DNA from: Pseudolysinimonas_A sp965653335
GTDB lineage: Bacteria; Actinomycetota; Actinomycetes; Actinomycetales; Microbacteriaceae
Direction: 5' to 3'
Assembly (NCBI GenBank): GCA_965653335.1
Contig: CBFGZU010000108.1
Span: 1-5,151 of the forward strand
DNA: 5,151 bases
Of the stretch, positions 4,751 to 5,151 are shown piece by piece. Both the position numbers and the translations under genes were made by a program. The notes under the pieces were generated by a model, which was not told the origin of the DNA, did not search any database, and saw nothing but the letters and a program-made list of their open reading frames with translations. Within the stretch, counting starts at the first letter, position 1. Every line of letters begins with the position of its first letter.

Positions 4751-4969
4751 TTGGTCGAGACCTCCGAACCGCAACCCGCAGTCGAACCCCGTGCACGCGA
4801 ACTCGGGATCATCGTCGGTGACGAGGCATCCGCCGAGCACGACCTCACCCCGGTCGGCCGCTTCGAACGCCTCGAAGCTGGGCAGCCCGTGCAGAATCGG
4901 CACCGCACGCCCGCCGCAGCGCGGGCAGGCAACAGCAGTTGTAGCCGCGAAGCGGCGTGTCGAGACCAC
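4736..4969 (-). CDS. Small zinc-ribbon protein of unknown function
   Basis: This is a 77-residue protein. C15-P-R-C18-G-G opens a zinc ribbon, and a second pair, C59 and C64 (CTGFDCG), lies close to the C-terminus; C48 in LGGC is an additional conserved-looking cysteine. The middle, PILHGLPSFEAFEAADRGEVVLGGC, resembles a small bacterial family with a CPxCGG...GLP...GGC...C..CG pattern, whose role is not known. The second cysteine pair is spaced by four residues, where two is usual. The start is GTG 4967-4969 with only a weak ribosome-binding site. Residues 1-12 are not family-like, so the original N-terminus may have been replaced at the junction with the NERD fragment. It ends 43 bp before the MNT gene, inside that gene's promoter. 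Confidence 0.62.
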   Translation of the reverse strand: MVSTRRFAATTAVACPRCGGRAVPILHGLPSFEAFEAADRGEVVLGGCLVTDDDPEFACTGFDCGLRFGGLDQASQF

Positions 4970-4976
4970 GCTCGAG

Positions 4977-5151
4977 AGCCGAGGCCACTACCTGCGCAGC
5001 TCGATGGCGGAACTTCAGCGAGCATCCACCAAACTCTCGCAGGCGGCGGGTTTCGCGGTGCCAGTCTTCTCGGCTCTCGTGTTCGTCGACCCGGCATCGC
5101 TGACCGTGAAGGCGCCCCCAGGGTGGGACCTGCACGTCGTCTCGGAGCGCG
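4977..5151 (+). pseudogene. C-terminal part of a NERD-domain (nuclease-related) protein, N-terminus missing, runs off right edge
   Basis: The plus-strand frame with codons starting at 4977, 4980 and so on reads GHYLRSSMAELQRASTKL and then ALVFVDPASLTVKAPPG to the window end. These match the pattern of the later part of NERD-domain proteins: a YLRSS/HEA helix, a hydrophobic strand with FVDP, then LTVK-PP. The earlier NERD core with its catalytic-type residues is absent. Upstream, the same frame is open but is simply antisense to the zinc-ribbon gene and not NERD-like. An internal ATG (5004-5006) exists but has no ribosome-binding site and would start inside the fold. About 80% of codons end in G or C. 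The fragment is probably a truncated remnant; a short functional gene starting at 5004 is less likely. Confidence 0.55.

Noticed and set aside
4845..5135. Minus-strand frame of 96 codons, and another at 4696-5097
   Set aside because: The first is antisense to the NERD-like plus-strand sequence and out of frame with the zinc ribbon. The second runs through the MNT promoter repeats. Neither looks like a folded protein.

Overview
The window is GC-rich, roughly two thirds G+C, with strong G/C preference at third codon positions. It carries a DUF222/HNH endonuclease gene, an actinobacterial-type LexA box, a CIRCE-controlled small heat-shock gene, and GTG starts with 4-bp ATGA/GTGA gene overlaps. 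Together these point to an actinobacterium, most likely a Microbacteriaceae member such as Microbacterium. The family-level placement is inference from gene style, not from a marker gene.

Layout. Almost everything reads on the minus strand, so transcription runs from right to left. At the left edge, the acidic C-terminus of an unidentified plus-strand protein (to 134) converges on a VanZ-like membrane protein (115-651). VanZ starts inside the stop codon of a DUF222/HNH endonuclease (648-2114), which has a good ribosome-binding site and a near-consensus LexA/SOS box just upstream. VanZ is therefore probably co-expressed with an SOS-controlled nuclease. Next comes a small unknown three-helix membrane protein (2247-2717) whose C-terminal tail is written by a 9-bp minisatellite. 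The 235-bp gap at 2718-2952 holds a 14-bp direct repeat and two hairpins, at least one of which probably terminates the next gene. No gene was seen in that gap. An Hsp20 chaperone (2953-3411) has a strong ribosome-binding site and a promoter overlapped by an almost perfect CIRCE operator (17 of 18 positions), so HrcA control is expected.

The right part is a compact accessory module. A winged-helix protein fused to a minimal nucleotidyltransferase with an intact GSX10DXD motif (4075-4692) is followed by a HEPN-like helical protein (3671-4057). After that comes a previously easy-to-miss 44-codon ORF (3540-3674) whose GTG overlaps the HEPN stop. This looks like an MNT/HEPN toxin-antitoxin-type operon. 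It is unusual in three ways: the antitoxin carries its own DNA-binding domain, the HEPN protein lacks the tyrosine next to its RX4-6H motif that is AMPylated in studied systems, and the promoter is embedded in three 20-bp tandem repeats in an AT-rich island. Those repeats look like operators for the fused winged helix.

Upstream of the module lies a small zinc-ribbon protein (4736-4969). Back to back with it is a plus-strand stretch (about 4977 to the window end) that reads as the C-terminal part of a NERD-domain protein without its N-terminal half. This suggests a rearrangement junction or decayed gene at the edge of the acquired module.
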